Shown: positions 52,016-61,279, numbered from the stretch's first letter. The stretch is 64,000 nucleotides of DNA from Spirosoma sp. SC4-14 (GCF_037201965.1 NZ_CP147518.1:5325001-5389000), one strand, 5' to 3'. Notes: generated by a model not told the origin, from the letters alone. Translations and numbers: made by a program.

Positions 52016-52729
52016 CTATAAACCGTTCCTCATTTCTTTCCCTACCTGCTGAATCATACCGACCATAATCAGATATTGAGCGGCTGCGTAGGTTGTCATG
52101 ACCAGCCAGGTAGAACCCGCAAACGGGCTCAGAAATTTATTGACAGCAATGGCTGAGTCGGATAGGATGAATAACAGCGCACCGGTTACAACCTGGTTAT
52201 AGCCCGGCAATCCCTGCCGCTGGACGGCTAACAGGCCCATACCGTTCAGGCAAATGGCATAGACAACCACTGGCCACCACAAGGGTTCCAAAGCCGGATT
52301 CTCCACAAAAGCAGGGTGCAATAAAAGCAGAAAGATGACCAGATAGAGAACAAATGGAATAGCACTTCGCATAAGCCACCGACCTGTAATGGTCTGTCTG
52401 CCAGCCCGGATCGACTTCCAGAAAGCAATACTGTAGCAGAGTTGCATGATCAGAAAGGCCCCTAATCCTAACGCAAACAAATCGACTTCCCGAATCATCA
52501 GCAGGATGTCGCCCAGCATCGCGAACGCCATGCCCGCAAGCAACCAGCGAATGTAAGCGACGAAGCCAACCGCCTGACAGAACTGCCAGACATACAGCAT
52601 CAGCAACGCCATAATCAGCGGTTTGCATCCATAGTGCAACACGCGCATATCGAAACCATCGCCAAGAATTTCGAGCAATGTAACGGCTACAAACGTCAGC
52701 GAAAACGTACGGGTGGGCTTGATATGCAT
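52016..52729 (-). CDS. YhhN-family membrane protein (lysoplasmalogenase-like)
   Basis: A 237-residue protein with about eight membrane helices. Conserved YhhN/TMEM86 signatures include GCKPLIMALLMLY near residue 35, AMLGDILLMI near 72, and a late LFILSDSAIAVNKF. TMEM86-like enzymes hydrolyse lysoplasmalogen at the vinyl-ether bond. Whether this bacterium makes such lipids is not known, so the reaction is a family inference. Confidence 0.8.
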   Translation of the reverse strand: MHIKPTRTFSLTFVAVTLLEILGDGFDMRVLHYGCKPLIMALLMLYVWQFCQAVGFVAYIRWLLAGMAFAMLGDILLMIREVDLFALGLGAFLIMQLCYSIAFWKSIRAGRQTITGRWLMRSAIPFVLYLVIFLLLLHPAFVENPALEPLWWPVVVYAICLNGMGLLAVQRQGLPGYNQVVTGALLFILSDSAIAVNKFLSPFAGSTWLVMTTYAAAQYLIMVGMIQQVGKEMRNGL

Positions 52730-52853
52730 GATGATTTTATGACTGGTTTAGGTACGTCAAATGTACTGGCAATTCCAGAAATACCTCACGCCATAAAAAA
52801 CCATTTTATGTCTGGGTCGTTAATACAAGCATACTCAACAAAACAGAAACAAC

Positions 52854-53147
52854 ATGGACAAGGCACAGAAGTTTGAACTGATGAACAAAGTGGTTCGGGA
52901 ACTGGAAGATCTGCAAAACAGCCAGACAGCCCTCATTACCAAAATCAGTCAGATCGAAGTGGATAATATGAATGGTCTGAACGATTCGAAGCTGGAGAAA
53001 AATCTTAGCGATATGCACTCGAAAATCGCCGAGAACGTTGATTCGATCAACGAAATTTTTTCATACTTCGAGAGTAAGCGCGATGCGTTTGGCGAGAAAA
53101 ACAGTGCCGATATAGCAGCCGCCGAAGCGGCTGCTGCACTTAAATAG
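52854..53147 (+). CDS. hypothetical coiled-coil protein
   Basis: A 97-residue protein, highly charged and almost fully helical. A coiled-coil pattern runs through KVVRELEDLQNSQTALITK, then NLSDMHSKIAENVDSINEIF, and a Glu/Ala-rich end (AAAEAAAALK). No signal or membrane segment and no family is evident. It has its own terminator, so it is a single-gene unit, divergent from the YhhN gene. Confidence 0.65.
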   Translation: MDKAQKFELMNKVVRELEDLQNSQTALITKISQIEVDNMNGLNDSKLEKNLSDMHSKIAENVDSINEIFSYFESKRDAFGEKNSADIAAAEAAAALK

Positions 53148-53165
53148 TACAACCGATATTACCAT

Positions 53166-53204
53166 GCGACAAGCCGGACGTAGAATCCGGCTTGTCGCGT
53201 TTTT
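53166..53204. terminator. intrinsic terminator after the coiled-coil gene
   Basis: GCGACAAGCCGGA, loop CGTAGAA, TCCGGCTTGTCGC, then GTTTTTAA: a perfect 13-bp stem with a T-run. The converging serine-hydrolase gene ends 18 bp further on. Confidence 0.9.
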
Positions 53205-53221
53205 AATTGACAGGGCTAACG

Positions 53222-54766
53222 TCACTCTTTTTGCTCCATCAGGCGTTTCAGAGCTTTTTTGCCATCGTCGTTGCCGGGCCATAATACAACCGATTTTCGA
53301 TACATAGCGATGGCTTCTTCCTTCCGGCCAGCCCCTTCCAGTGCAATAGCGTAACTGTCGTAGGTATTGCCACTTTTCGGGTAAAGAAGCGTATTGAGCT
53401 TGAACACTTCCAGCGTAAGTTCCTCATGACCGGGTAACGACGATTTCATCAGGTCGAAGCCAAGGCGGTTCATTTCCAGCTCATCAACATAATAATGGGC
53501 GGTATCGTCTTTCAATTCATTGAATTTGCTGATGGCATAATCGGGCCCTTTCTTTACCAATGCTTCGCCATATACCCGCACCAGCGATTGGCGAAACTGG
53601 ATAGCTAATGGAGCCAGCCCATTCAGCAGATTGGATACCGAAACCATGACCTGAATTGGATTATTGTCGGTATTATCATAGAAAATGATAGTTTGATCGT
53701 TGGTCAGGTTACGATGCAGAAAGGTGGTTAAGCCCACAATATGTCCATCGTGAAAAACAAAGTTATTGACGGGTTCCGTTTTGCTGTGATAGACTGTCCA
53801 GCCTAATCCGTATGAGCGAGTACTCTCACCGGCCCGGTATGCTTTTCCATTGTTGAGTGTTACCGGCGAAAAAGCCAGTTGCATCAACTCCGGGCTCAGA
53901 AGCTTTCCGGCAGCTAAAGCCCGGTCGAAACGCCACAAATCCTGAATCGTACTCACCACATTACCGGGACCAGCCAATCCGCCCAGTTGGTAATAGGTGT
54001 AAAACTGGTTGTGATCCAGCGAATCAACATTGTGATAGGTCGTAAAGTAGAATGTCGGGCGGGTATAGCGAATGGTATTGGGCATCGTTGCCGTTCGAAC
54101 ATAGGTCTTTTTCATGCCAGCCGGAGTAAATACAGCTTTCTGCATATAGTCGGCAAACGGCATTCGGTCAATTTTTTCGACCAGCATCGCCAGCAGCATA
54201 TAATTCATATTATTATACCGCCAGGCGTCACTGGGTTGACCAGCGAGTGCTTTTTTTTGTTCGATCAGATGCGCATAGACGGTTTGGGCGCTGATGAACT
54301 CATCAGGATGTGCTTTGATATAGTCATCTTCCTGCCGTTCCAGACTGGGCAGACCAGAGGTATGTGTCAATAGATGGCGGATATTGACGGACGAGTAGGG
54401 AAAATCGGGGAAGTAGGTAATTAGTGGATCATCCAGCTTTAACTTTCCCTTTTGCACAAGCTGGAGTACCGCAATGGCCGTAAATGGTTTTGAGAGAGAG
54501 GCCAGGTTAAACTGGGCCGTGTCGGTGTTCTTCATATGCCGGTTAACATCGGCATAGCCAACAGATTTCTGATAAATAATCTTTCCCTGTTCGGCTACCA
54601 AAATGCTTCCATTAAACAGATTATGCGTAGCCAGCGCGGTTAGAAATGAGTCGATACGGGCCGTTTTTGACTGGCTTGTGTTGGGTTGCGCCACTGAAGA
54701 AATAGTGAGAGTCATCAGTCCGATGAAAAACAAGGTTTTGTACCTGGCATTTGTTGTCATGGTCAT
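53222..54766 (-). CDS. serine hydrolase, class C beta-lactamase/PBP-like, with C-terminal helical domain
   Basis: A 514-residue exported protein with a signal peptide (about 1-26). The active-site set of the beta-lactamase class C/D-alanyl-D-alanine carboxypeptidase fold is visible: S90-L-S-K93, Y184-x-N186, and a later HDGHIVG in place of the KTG motif. HxG in that place is typical of the esterase and low-molecular-weight PBP branch. Residues about 410-514 form a TPR-like helical extension (YDSYAIALEGAGRKEEAIAM). Its promoter region holds a BlaI-type operator, so it is likely controlled by the adjacent blaI-blaR1 pair. Start may be Met1 or Met3. Confidence 0.88.
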   Translation of the reverse strand: MTMTTNARYKTLFFIGLMTLTISSVAQPNTSQSKTARIDSFLTALATHNLFNGSILVAEQGKIIYQKSVGYADVNRHMKNTDTAQFNLASLSKPFTAIAVLQLVQKGKLKLDDPLITYFPDFPYSSVNIRHLLTHTSGLPSLERQEDDYIKAHPDEFISAQTVYAHLIEQKKALAGQPSDAWRYNNMNYMLLAMLVEKIDRMPFADYMQKAVFTPAGMKKTYVRTATMPNTIRYTRPTFYFTTYHNVDSLDHNQFYTYYQLGGLAGPGNVVSTIQDLWRFDRALAAGKLLSPELMQLAFSPVTLNNGKAYRAGESTRSYGLGWTVYHSKTEPVNNFVFHDGHIVGLTTFLHRNLTNDQTIIFYDNTDNNPIQVMVSVSNLLNGLAPLAIQFRQSLVRVYGEALVKKGPDYAISKFNELKDDTAHYYVDELEMNRLGFDLMKSSLPGHEELTLEVFKLNTLLYPKSGNTYDSYAIALEGAGRKEEAIAMYRKSVVLWPGNDDGKKALKRLMEQKE

Positions 54767-54816
54767 TTTGAGTTTTGATTGACTTGCTTCGATTCATACT
54801 AGGACGGCCCTATTGA

Positions 54817-54832
54817 TAAGAAAAATTTCTTA
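54817..54832. promoter_or_regulatory. operator O1: TAAGAAA-AA-TTTCTTA
   Basis: A 16-bp dyad, TAAGAAA then TTTCTTA with a 2-bp centre, at the core of a longer 36-bp perfect palindrome (54807-54842). It lies about 50 bp upstream of the serine-hydrolase ATG. The same dyad appears twice before blaI, so it is the likely binding site of the BlaI-type repressor. Confidence 0.7.
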
Positions 54833-54888
54833 TCAATAGGGCGTTGATTACCAGAACGTGTGGCAAGCTTACGGTTTTTTTTTCATAG

Positions 54889-54904
54889 TAAGAAAGTTTT
54901 CTTA
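54889..54904. promoter_or_regulatory. operator O2: TAAGAAA-GT-TTTCTTA
   Basis: Second copy of the 16-bp dyad. Together with O3 it forms a 41-bp inverted arrangement (54888-54904 against 54912-54928, 17-bp perfect arms), centre-to-centre 23 bp, just before blaI. Confidence 0.75.
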
Positions 54905-54911
54905 TGTTTAT

Positions 54912-54927
54912 TAAGAAAACTTTCTTA
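54912..54927. promoter_or_regulatory. operator O3: TAAGAAA-AC-TTTCTTA
   Basis: Third copy of the dyad, ending 10 bp before the blaI ATG at 54938. Binding here would block blaI-blaR1 transcription or translation and gives autoregulation. Confidence 0.75.
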
Positions 54928-54937
54928 CGTTTACTAC

Positions 54938-55342
54938 ATGAAAACAACAAAAGACGAAAATCCCTCTTCATCCGAACCCACTAAGTCGGAGCTGGAGATT
55001 CTGCAAATCCTCTGGAAGTACGGTCCATCCACGGCCCGATTCGTCAATGATCATCTGAATCAGCATACGCGCAAGGTCATTTATATGTCGACGCTGAAAC
55101 TGATGCAGATTATGGTTGAAAAAGGTTATTTGAAAAAAGACGAAAGTCAGATGAAGCATATTTACTGGGCTGCCGTTGAAGAATCGAAAACGAAGGGAGC
55201 CTTATTAGACCGGGTGGTCGATACGCTGTTCAATGGTTCGGCAGGTAGTCTGATGATGCAGTTGCTGGGCAACAAAAAAATTGACCCCAGCGATATGGAA
55301 ATGTTTCGGGAATTGATCAAAAAAATCGACCAAAAGCAATAA
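54938..55342 (+). CDS. blaI: BlaI/MecI-family transcriptional repressor
   Basis: A 134-residue winged-helix repressor from ATG 54938 (MKTTKDENPSSSEPTKSELE), chosen because the upstream open frame runs through the operator palindromes. Family features are LTxxELEIxxxLW-like KSELEILQILWKYGPS, then YMSTLKLMQIMVEKGYLKKD in the recognition wing, and a C-terminal dimerisation helix. BlaI-type proteins are cleaved by their BlaR1 partner, which is the next gene, 6 bp downstream. The three TAAGAAA-N2-TTTCTTA dyads next to it are its likely operators. Confidence 0.9.
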   Translation: MKTTKDENPSSSEPTKSELEILQILWKYGPSTARFVNDHLNQHTRKVIYMSTLKLMQIMVEKGYLKKDESQMKHIYWAAVEESKTKGALLDRVVDTLFNGSAGSLMMQLLGNKKIDPSDMEMFRELIKKIDQKQ

Positions 55343-55348
55343 TCCGTT

Positions 55349-57322
55349 ATGACAACGCTTTTCACCCAATGGTTTTCAGAACGGCAGGTCAGTGCCATTT
55401 GCTGGACATTAATACACTCATTCTGGATCGGGCTGATTGTGGCAGCTCTGGCCGGGCTAGTTATTACCAGCACGCGACACTCGTCTCCGCGCCTTCGCTA
55501 CCGGCTTCTCTGCGCCTGTCTGATTCTGTTTGTCATGGCCACCGGCGTTGCCTATTATCAGGAACGGGTGCTTCCCGAACAAGCAAAAATCAACCAAAAT
55601 GAAGCCAGAAACTACGCGCCAATTTCCGATTTGGTAACCCGGCAACAGCACATCGTTTCCATTCAGACAGTATCGATAAGGGCGCGATTGACCGAATTTA
55701 TTAATGTCAATAGCAATTGGATTGTTGCGATCTGGCTGTTGTTTTTTGTATTGAAAAGCCTGCGAATGGTGAGTGGACTGGTTTATATCGAGCGAATTCG
55801 GTCGTATGGTGTGTATGCCCCGGCGAAGGAATGGCAACAGAAAGTTGAGTCGTTCAGCAGCCAGTTGGGTATCCGCCAATCAATTGCTTTAGTTGAATCT
55901 CAGTTAGCAAAAATTCCCGTTACGGTTGGCATCCTGAAGCCGGTCATTCTGGTGCCGGTTGGCTTGTTGACACAATTGCCTGCTGAACAGATCGACACCA
56001 TACTCTGGCATGAACTGGCGCACATATATCGGCGCGACTATTTGATAAACCTGCTGCAAAGTCTGGTCGAAACGGTCTTCTTTTTCAACCCGACCCTACT
56101 CTGGATTTCCGCATTGATTCGCAACGAACGGGAAATTTGTTGCGATGACATGGTGCTGGCTCAAACAACTACCAAGCGTCATTATCTGGAAGCCCTGCTG
56201 GCTTTTCAGAACAATTCTTACCAGCCTGCCAGTTATGCCATGCCGCTGGGGTTTCGGAACCAGCAACTGATGGATCGACTCAGGCGCATGGCAACACAGG
56301 AAAATAAGCGACTAAGTGTAGCCGAAAAAATTGCCCTCTTGTCGGGATTGCTCCTGTTGCTGGTTTCCATTTTTGTATCGAAAGCAACTCCAGAAGTTCA
56401 TCAACAGATAAAGGTCGGCAAGACAAAGTCGACCACCATCTCCACTGGCGCATTAACAGCAACAGATCCAATCCGGTCTGTTGCTAAGCCAAATCAGACG
56501 AAGCGTCAACAGGAGAGGGAGTTTGAGCAAGAGCCAGTTGTTCTGTCCGATAGCAACCGAATTTTTACGAGTATCCTGTTTGTCAACAACAACCATGATA
56601 GCGTTAATCGGGAAATGAGGGTGAAGGACGATCAGGGCAATCGATACCATCTGAACATTGCCAATAGCCAACTGGTCGCTCTTGAGGTGAACGACAAAAC
56701 AATTCCAGCAACAGATCTGAACCAGTACCAAAATTTACTGCAGCAGATTGATCGTGCGATGGCTGAAAAACGGCAGCAAAAGCAGAAAAAACGCGACCAG
56801 GTTATTGCCAGCATGAAAAGTGAACGAGACCAGCAGTTGCAACAAGACAAAGAAGCGTATTTGACGAAAAAAGCTCATCTGGAGCAACGGAGTTTGAATG
56901 GAAAAACGGAAATGCCAGCTTCGAAAAAATTGCTCGAACCTCTCCAAAACCCTGACAAGCCGGAGAAAACGTTCAGTCAATCGAAGAAATCGGGTTTTTC
57001 GTTAGCCGATAGCCTGGCGAAAGTGCAGAACCTGGAGAAGAAAAAGCAGTCCATATTGCCCGATATAAGCCACGATCAGGAGCGGGTGCGTGGCGTGATT
57101 GCCGCGCTGGTTGCCGAAAAAATAGTTGCCGACCCATCGGATATAGACTGGTTTGGGTTAAGCACCGACGAACTCATTGTGAATGGACAAAAGCAAGCCA
57201 ACGCCCTGCAACAGCGACTAAAAACCCAGTTTGGCATTAAGCCCAACTACGGCTTATACTACGGCCCGGTAAAGATGGTCGGTACGGGCATCTTTCTGGA
57301 CAAAAAGGACCTAAGTCGCTGA
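55349..57322 (+). CDS. BlaR1-type M56 metallopeptidase, no penicillin-sensor domain
   Basis: A 657-residue membrane peptidase. Four membrane helices surround the M56 domain, whose zinc motif is H221-E-L-A-H225 followed by ICCDDMVLA. The C-terminal part (about 365-657) differs from classical BlaR1: there is no beta-lactamase-like SxxK sensor. It is a polar region with a Lys/Gln-rich coiled-coil segment (about 465-520) and a short final domain (STDELIVNGQKQANALQQRL). It should cleave BlaI on a signal other than direct beta-lactam acylation, perhaps with the divergent serine hydrolase. The function of the tail is unknown. Confidence 0.85.
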   Translation: MTTLFTQWFSERQVSAICWTLIHSFWIGLIVAALAGLVITSTRHSSPRLRYRLLCACLILFVMATGVAYYQERVLPEQAKINQNEARNYAPISDLVTRQQHIVSIQTVSIRARLTEFINVNSNWIVAIWLLFFVLKSLRMVSGLVYIERIRSYGVYAPAKEWQQKVESFSSQLGIRQSIALVESQLAKIPVTVGILKPVILVPVGLLTQLPAEQIDTILWHELAHIYRRDYLINLLQSLVETVFFFNPTLLWISALIRNEREICCDDMVLAQTTTKRHYLEALLAFQNNSYQPASYAMPLGFRNQQLMDRLRRMATQENKRLSVAEKIALLSGLLLLLVSIFVSKATPEVHQQIKVGKTKSTTISTGALTATDPIRSVAKPNQTKRQQEREFEQEPVVLSDSNRIFTSILFVNNNHDSVNREMRVKDDQGNRYHLNIANSQLVALEVNDKTIPATDLNQYQNLLQQIDRAMAEKRQQKQKKRDQVIASMKSERDQQLQQDKEAYLTKKAHLEQRSLNGKTEMPASKKLLEPLQNPDKPEKTFSQSKKSGFSLADSLAKVQNLEKKKQSILPDISHDQERVRGVIAALVAEKIVADPSDIDWFGLSTDELIVNGQKQANALQQRLKTQFGIKPNYGLYYGPVKMVGTGIFLDKKDLSR

Positions 57323-57482
57323 CCTGTCCGAACTGCCCTGCTGTTTGCAACACTAAGCGTGTGCGGAGAAAGGTAGTGGGTTGTGTCAACTTACTGCCAT
57401 CTCCAAAATAGAATAGAACTTGTGCCAGGTTGATGAGAAGAGTTAAATTTGGGAAACCTAATTTGTATTTATCTCTAGCTCA

Positions 57483-59066
57483 ATGCACACGCTGTTACCG
57501 TTTTTGCTTACCATGATAGCCGCCATTGTGCTATTGAACATGTGGGCTAGCCAACTAAAAATTGCTTATCCGATTCTACTCGTTATAGCCGGGTTGCTCG
57601 TCAGTTTTATTCCAGGGCTACCTCAGGTGAGCATCAATCCCGACCTTATCTTTTTTATTTTCCTGCCACCACTTTTGTTTGAAGCCTCCTGGACCGTTTC
57701 ATTCAAAGAAATGAAGAAATGGTGGCGTATTATCGGTAGTTTCGCCTTTCTGGTCGTGTTTTTTTCCGCTTTAACAGTAGCGATAGTGGCTCATCAGTTC
57801 CTGCCAGGGTTTACGGTTGCCTTAGGTTTTCTGTTAGGCGGAATCGTATCCCCACCCGATGCGGTCAGTACTGGAGCTATTACCAGATTTGTCAAAATCC
57901 CTAAGTCCACTTCGGCTATTCTGGAGGGAGAAAGCCTGCTCAACGATGCGTCTTCGCTGATCATTTTCCGCTTTGCATTGGTGGCAGTTGGTACGGGGCA
58001 GTTCATATGGCAGCAAGCCGCTCTAAGTTTTTTATGGATGGTTATAGGTGGTGCGGGCATTGGCCTGTTGATCGCCTGGATTTTTGTTAATGCCCATAAA
58101 CGCCTTCCTCTCGATGCCCAGTCACATATCGCTCTGACGCTTATTGAGCCTTATTTTATGTACTGGATAGCTGAGCAGGCTCATTGTTCGGGTGTACTGG
58201 CGGTAGTGAGCGGGGGGTTGTTCATGTCGGCCCGACGACTGGTGTTTCTTAACAGTGCCAGTCGTATTCAAAGCTTCAGTGTTTGGGAAAGTTTTGTCTT
58301 TATTTTGAATGGTGTTGTTTTTTTAATTATCGGTCTGGAGCTTCCCGAAATTGCTGAAGGGCTACGCGTTGAAGGTATACCCTTGAGTACTGCCATTGGT
58401 TATGGCGTGCTGATAACGGGTGTCTTAATTACTGCCAGAATGATTAGCTCGTATGCCGCTTTACTGGCTACGATTATCTTTCGTCCTGGCGTAGTGCCTC
58501 GTGCCCGTTCCAATCGAAGGCGTTGGCTGTTACCCCTACTTTTGGGCTGGACAGGTATGCGGGGAGTGGTATCGCTGGCTGCGGCTTTAGCCATTCCCAT
58601 TACGTTAGATGATGGCACCGCTTTTCCCAATAGGAATCTCATTCTAGTTGTTACGTTTGTCGTAATACTACTTACACTTCTGGTGCAGGGGCTTACACTT
58701 CCTTATTTTATAACCCGGTCGGGCCTGTTTGACGGCTTAATCGAAGATGAATCCCAAAAACAGGCCCGACAAAAGATGAAGCAAGGGTTAAAACAGCATG
58801 TATATCAGTTTCTGAAAACTAAATATGAAAACGAACTGAATGGCCACACCGGCCTGGAGAAATTTCTCAACCAATGGGAAGAGCGAGCCAAAGCCACCGA
58901 TGATAGCTGGATGAACGAAAAAACGAAAGCCATTTTTGTGGAATTGCTCGAAAGCCAGCGGCAGTACCTTAGCGAACTAAACAAAGACCCGAAGATTGAC
59001 GAAGAAATAATTCGACAGCAGTTATATCAAATCGACCTGGAAGAAGAACGGTTAAAGATTATTTAA
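57483..59066 (+). CDS. Na+/H+ antiporter, CPA1 (NhaP) family
   Basis: A 527-residue transporter with twelve or so membrane helices. The cation-binding residues lie in GIVSPPDAVSTGAI and EGESLLNDASSLIIF, the paired motifs of CPA1 antiporters. A cytosolic tail (about 415-527) is charged and helical (DESQKQARQKMKQGLKQHVY). It exchanges Na+ or K+ for protons at the inner membrane, for pH and salt balance. The gene stands alone, 160 bp after blaR1. Confidence 0.9.
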   Translation: MHTLLPFLLTMIAAIVLLNMWASQLKIAYPILLVIAGLLVSFIPGLPQVSINPDLIFFIFLPPLLFEASWTVSFKEMKKWWRIIGSFAFLVVFFSALTVAIVAHQFLPGFTVALGFLLGGIVSPPDAVSTGAITRFVKIPKSTSAILEGESLLNDASSLIIFRFALVAVGTGQFIWQQAALSFLWMVIGGAGIGLLIAWIFVNAHKRLPLDAQSHIALTLIEPYFMYWIAEQAHCSGVLAVVSGGLFMSARRLVFLNSASRIQSFSVWESFVFILNGVVFLIIGLELPEIAEGLRVEGIPLSTAIGYGVLITGVLITARMISSYAALLATIIFRPGVVPRARSNRRRWLLPLLLGWTGMRGVVSLAAALAIPITLDDGTAFPNRNLILVVTFVVILLTLLVQGLTLPYFITRSGLFDGLIEDESQKQARQKMKQGLKQHVYQFLKTKYENELNGHTGLEKFLNQWEERAKATDDSWMNEKTKAIFVELLESQRQYLSELNKDPKIDEEIIRQQLYQIDLEEERLKII

Positions 59067-59178
59067 TCGGTATCTGCTAAGTTGAAAAAAGCCACCAGTC
59101 TTAATGTAAAAAATACATAATAAATGAAAAGCGTAGTAGATTCGTAACAATTTGTTAAACCCTTGCTTTACAAACCTT

Positions 59179-60300
59179 ATGACTCTACGAAATTGGCAAC
59201 TTCTTTTCAGTTGTCTCCTGCTCCAGACTACAGTGGTCCTGTCCCAGGTTCCCCGAATGCCACCGGTTAAATCGCCGGAAGTGACCGACGGTGGACTGAT
59301 TTTCCGGCTGCGGGCTCCAAACGCCAGGGAAGTGATTCTCGACATCGAAGGTGTGTCGAAGGAAACGATGGCAAAAGACGATCAGGGTGTCTGGAGTTTT
59401 ACTAAAAAACTCGAACCCGATGTGTATGACTATGCCTTTGTGGTCGATGGTCTTCGTATTCCCGACCCGGCCAATCCAGTTGCCAAGCCCTGTTATCAAT
59501 GCAATGGTCAGAGTCTGGCGCATATGCCGGGACCGGCTTCACTGAGTTGGGAGATCAAGGACGTACCCCGTGGTATCGTCGATCACCATGTCTACCGGTC
59601 GGCGGTGATGGGCGAAGATCGCGATTATTATGTGTATCTGCCCCCCAACTACGACCCCAAACGCAAGGAACCTTATCCGGTATTTTTCCTGCTACACGGC
59701 GCCACCGGTACGGCTCTGTCGTGGATCGTAAATGCCCAGGCCAATATCATTCTGGATAATTTGATTGCAGAAGGCAAAGCCAGGCCCATGATTATGGTTA
59801 ACACGCTGGGATACGGCGGTAATGAGAAATATACGGCCGAGGTGCTTCAGGAAATCATACCCCAACTGGAAAAAACCTACAATGCCGCCAAAGATCGAAC
59901 CCAGCGGGCTATTGTTGGTTTGTCGATGGGTGGTGGAACGGCATTTTATACCGGGCTGAACAACCTGGACCATTTTGCCTACGTGGGCGGCTTTAGCAGT
60001 GCAGTTGGTTTTGGAGGATCTCGTCCGGCAGCAACGGCTTCGCCGGACGAGCAAACAAAAGCAATGATGGACGTCTTCGCCAAAACCTATCCGAAATTGG
60101 ATGAGAGCGCCAACAAACAGCTAAAGCTCCTCTGGATTTCGTGCGGAGTCGATGATTTTCTGTATCAGAACAACAAGCATTTCAAGGAATATCTGGCGTC
60201 GAAAAAGGTTAGGTTTAAAGAGGTGGAAACGCCCGGCGGACATACGTTCATGGTCTGGCGACGAAACCTGACCGACATTGCCCCGTTGCTGTTTCGGTAA
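59179..60300 (+). CDS. secreted CE1-type esterase with N-terminal E-set domain
   Basis: A 373-residue protein from ATG 59179, which gives the signal peptide (MTLRNWQLLFSCLLLQTTVV). Residues about 30-115 are a CBM48/E-set-like domain (GLIFRLRAPNAREVILDIEG). Residues about 120-373 are an alpha/beta hydrolase of the esterase D/CE1 group with the nucleophile in VGLSMGGGTAFYTG, then an Asp and a final His in GGHTFMVWRRNL. The family includes feruloyl and acetylxylan esterases, so hemicellulose side-chain removal is likely. No other polysaccharide gene is adjacent. Confidence 0.9.
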   Translation: MTLRNWQLLFSCLLLQTTVVLSQVPRMPPVKSPEVTDGGLIFRLRAPNAREVILDIEGVSKETMAKDDQGVWSFTKKLEPDVYDYAFVVDGLRIPDPANPVAKPCYQCNGQSLAHMPGPASLSWEIKDVPRGIVDHHVYRSAVMGEDRDYYVYLPPNYDPKRKEPYPVFFLLHGATGTALSWIVNAQANIILDNLIAEGKARPMIMVNTLGYGGNEKYTAEVLQEIIPQLEKTYNAAKDRTQRAIVGLSMGGGTAFYTGLNNLDHFAYVGGFSSAVGFGGSRPAATASPDEQTKAMMDVFAKTYPKLDESANKQLKLLWISCGVDDFLYQNNKHFKEYLASKKVRFKEVETPGGHTFMVWRRNLTDIAPLLFR

Positions 60301-60312
60301 GGGCTTTTCCCA

Positions 60313-60345
60313 AAACCTAAAAGGTTTTAAAAACCTTTTAGGTTT
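60313..60345. repeat. palindrome at the esterase / DUF3817 gene junction
   Basis: AAACCTAAAAGGTTT (60313-60327) and its complement (60331-60345) with a 3-nt loop, 15-bp perfect arms. It includes part of the TAA stop of the convergent DUF3817 gene. Its design (AACCT with its complement) resembles the palindrome at 22567-22601. Confidence 0.75.
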
Positions 60346-60661
60346 AAGCATCCTCCGCTGTTGCCGGTAAAAATCGGAATACCTTATGATCGGCATAGAA
60401 CGTTCCGCCCGGAAGAATCGACGCCAGAAAAGCCATAGCCGTTTTTCCTGCCGACCAGCCATATTCGGTTTTAGCCTGAATAATAACCAGTACATACCAG
60501 ATGAACAGCACGCCATGAATTGGCCCCAGAATCTGTACGGCCTCAGGATGGCCACCAAGTCGTTTTAGTGGTACGGCAATAAACAACAGAAGCAGGTAGG
60601 AAATCCCTTCGGCGAAACCCACAACGCGAAGCCGGATTTTGAGCGAGTTGAAAAAATGCAT
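60344..60661 (-). CDS. DUF3817-family small membrane protein
   Basis: A 105-residue protein with three membrane helices. The conserved DUF3817 layout is clear: LRVVGFAEGISYLLLLFIAV, then GPIHGVLFIWYVLVIIQA and a final SILPGGTFYADHKV. Function is unknown, though the family recurs next to transporters and sensor genes. The start ATG is 60661. It lies 18 bp downstream of another small membrane protein gene on the same strand, so they are probably one operon. Confidence 0.85.
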   Translation of the reverse strand: MHFFNSLKIRLRVVGFAEGISYLLLLFIAVPLKRLGGHPEAVQILGPIHGVLFIWYVLVIIQAKTEYGWSAGKTAMAFLASILPGGTFYADHKVFRFLPATAEDA

Positions 60662-60679
60662 GATTAGTCGTTTGTATAC

Positions 60680-61147
60680 TTAAAATGTTCGGTACAATGG
60701 GCGGGTTGCCAGGGGCGAAAAGGGCCAGGGAATAGCGATCAAAAGTACGAAAAGGGTAATGGTAAAATAAATAGCGATTGTCTTAAACTTCTGGTGTGAC
60801 GTCGGCTGTCGTTTCGCCTTACTCGACCCGATGGTCATAATCACTACTGCTGTGAACATTAGTCCGATATGAATCAGACTAAAAAAACGAAACTCGGGCG
60901 ACTGACTGGCATCGGGCGAAAATTTCCAGTAATAACTTACAATTGGACTTTGAACATACAGATAAAAACCAACCAGCAACTGCGTATGGGCAATCGACGT
61001 AGCTATCACCCGCACTGCCTGATCGATAGGCCGGTACGAACGCGCCCGTAGCCAGCCCGAATAGCTGGTACTGAGTGCGATCAATAAACTTCCCAAAACC
61101 AGCCATCGCAGGGCATTATGAACAACCAGAAGAATGGAATAAATCAT
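60680..61147 (-). CDS. hypothetical membrane protein
   Basis: A 155-residue protein with four predicted membrane helices from ATG 61147 (MIYSILLVVHNALRWLVLGS). Sequences of this shape in Bacteroidota are sometimes labelled cytochrome B, as His residues occur in helices (VVHNALRW, SIAHTQLL, LIHIGLM), but haem binding is unproven. It is upstream of the DUF3817 gene, same strand. Confidence 0.75.
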   Translation of the reverse strand: MIYSILLVVHNALRWLVLGSLLIALSTSYSGWLRARSYRPIDQAVRVIATSIAHTQLLVGFYLYVQSPIVSYYWKFSPDASQSPEFRFFSLIHIGLMFTAVVIMTIGSSKAKRQPTSHQKFKTIAIYFTITLFVLLIAIPWPFSPLATRPLYRTF

Positions 61148-61279
61148 GGAATTGCTGAAGCCTGAATACGACCACAAAGGTCTGGCACCTTACCGAAATG
61201 CGTTTAGGCCGAAACGGGATAGTTTTAGTCAAAATCAATCATTTCCTTAATTTTAGAAACTAAGTTTATCTAAGCATTT

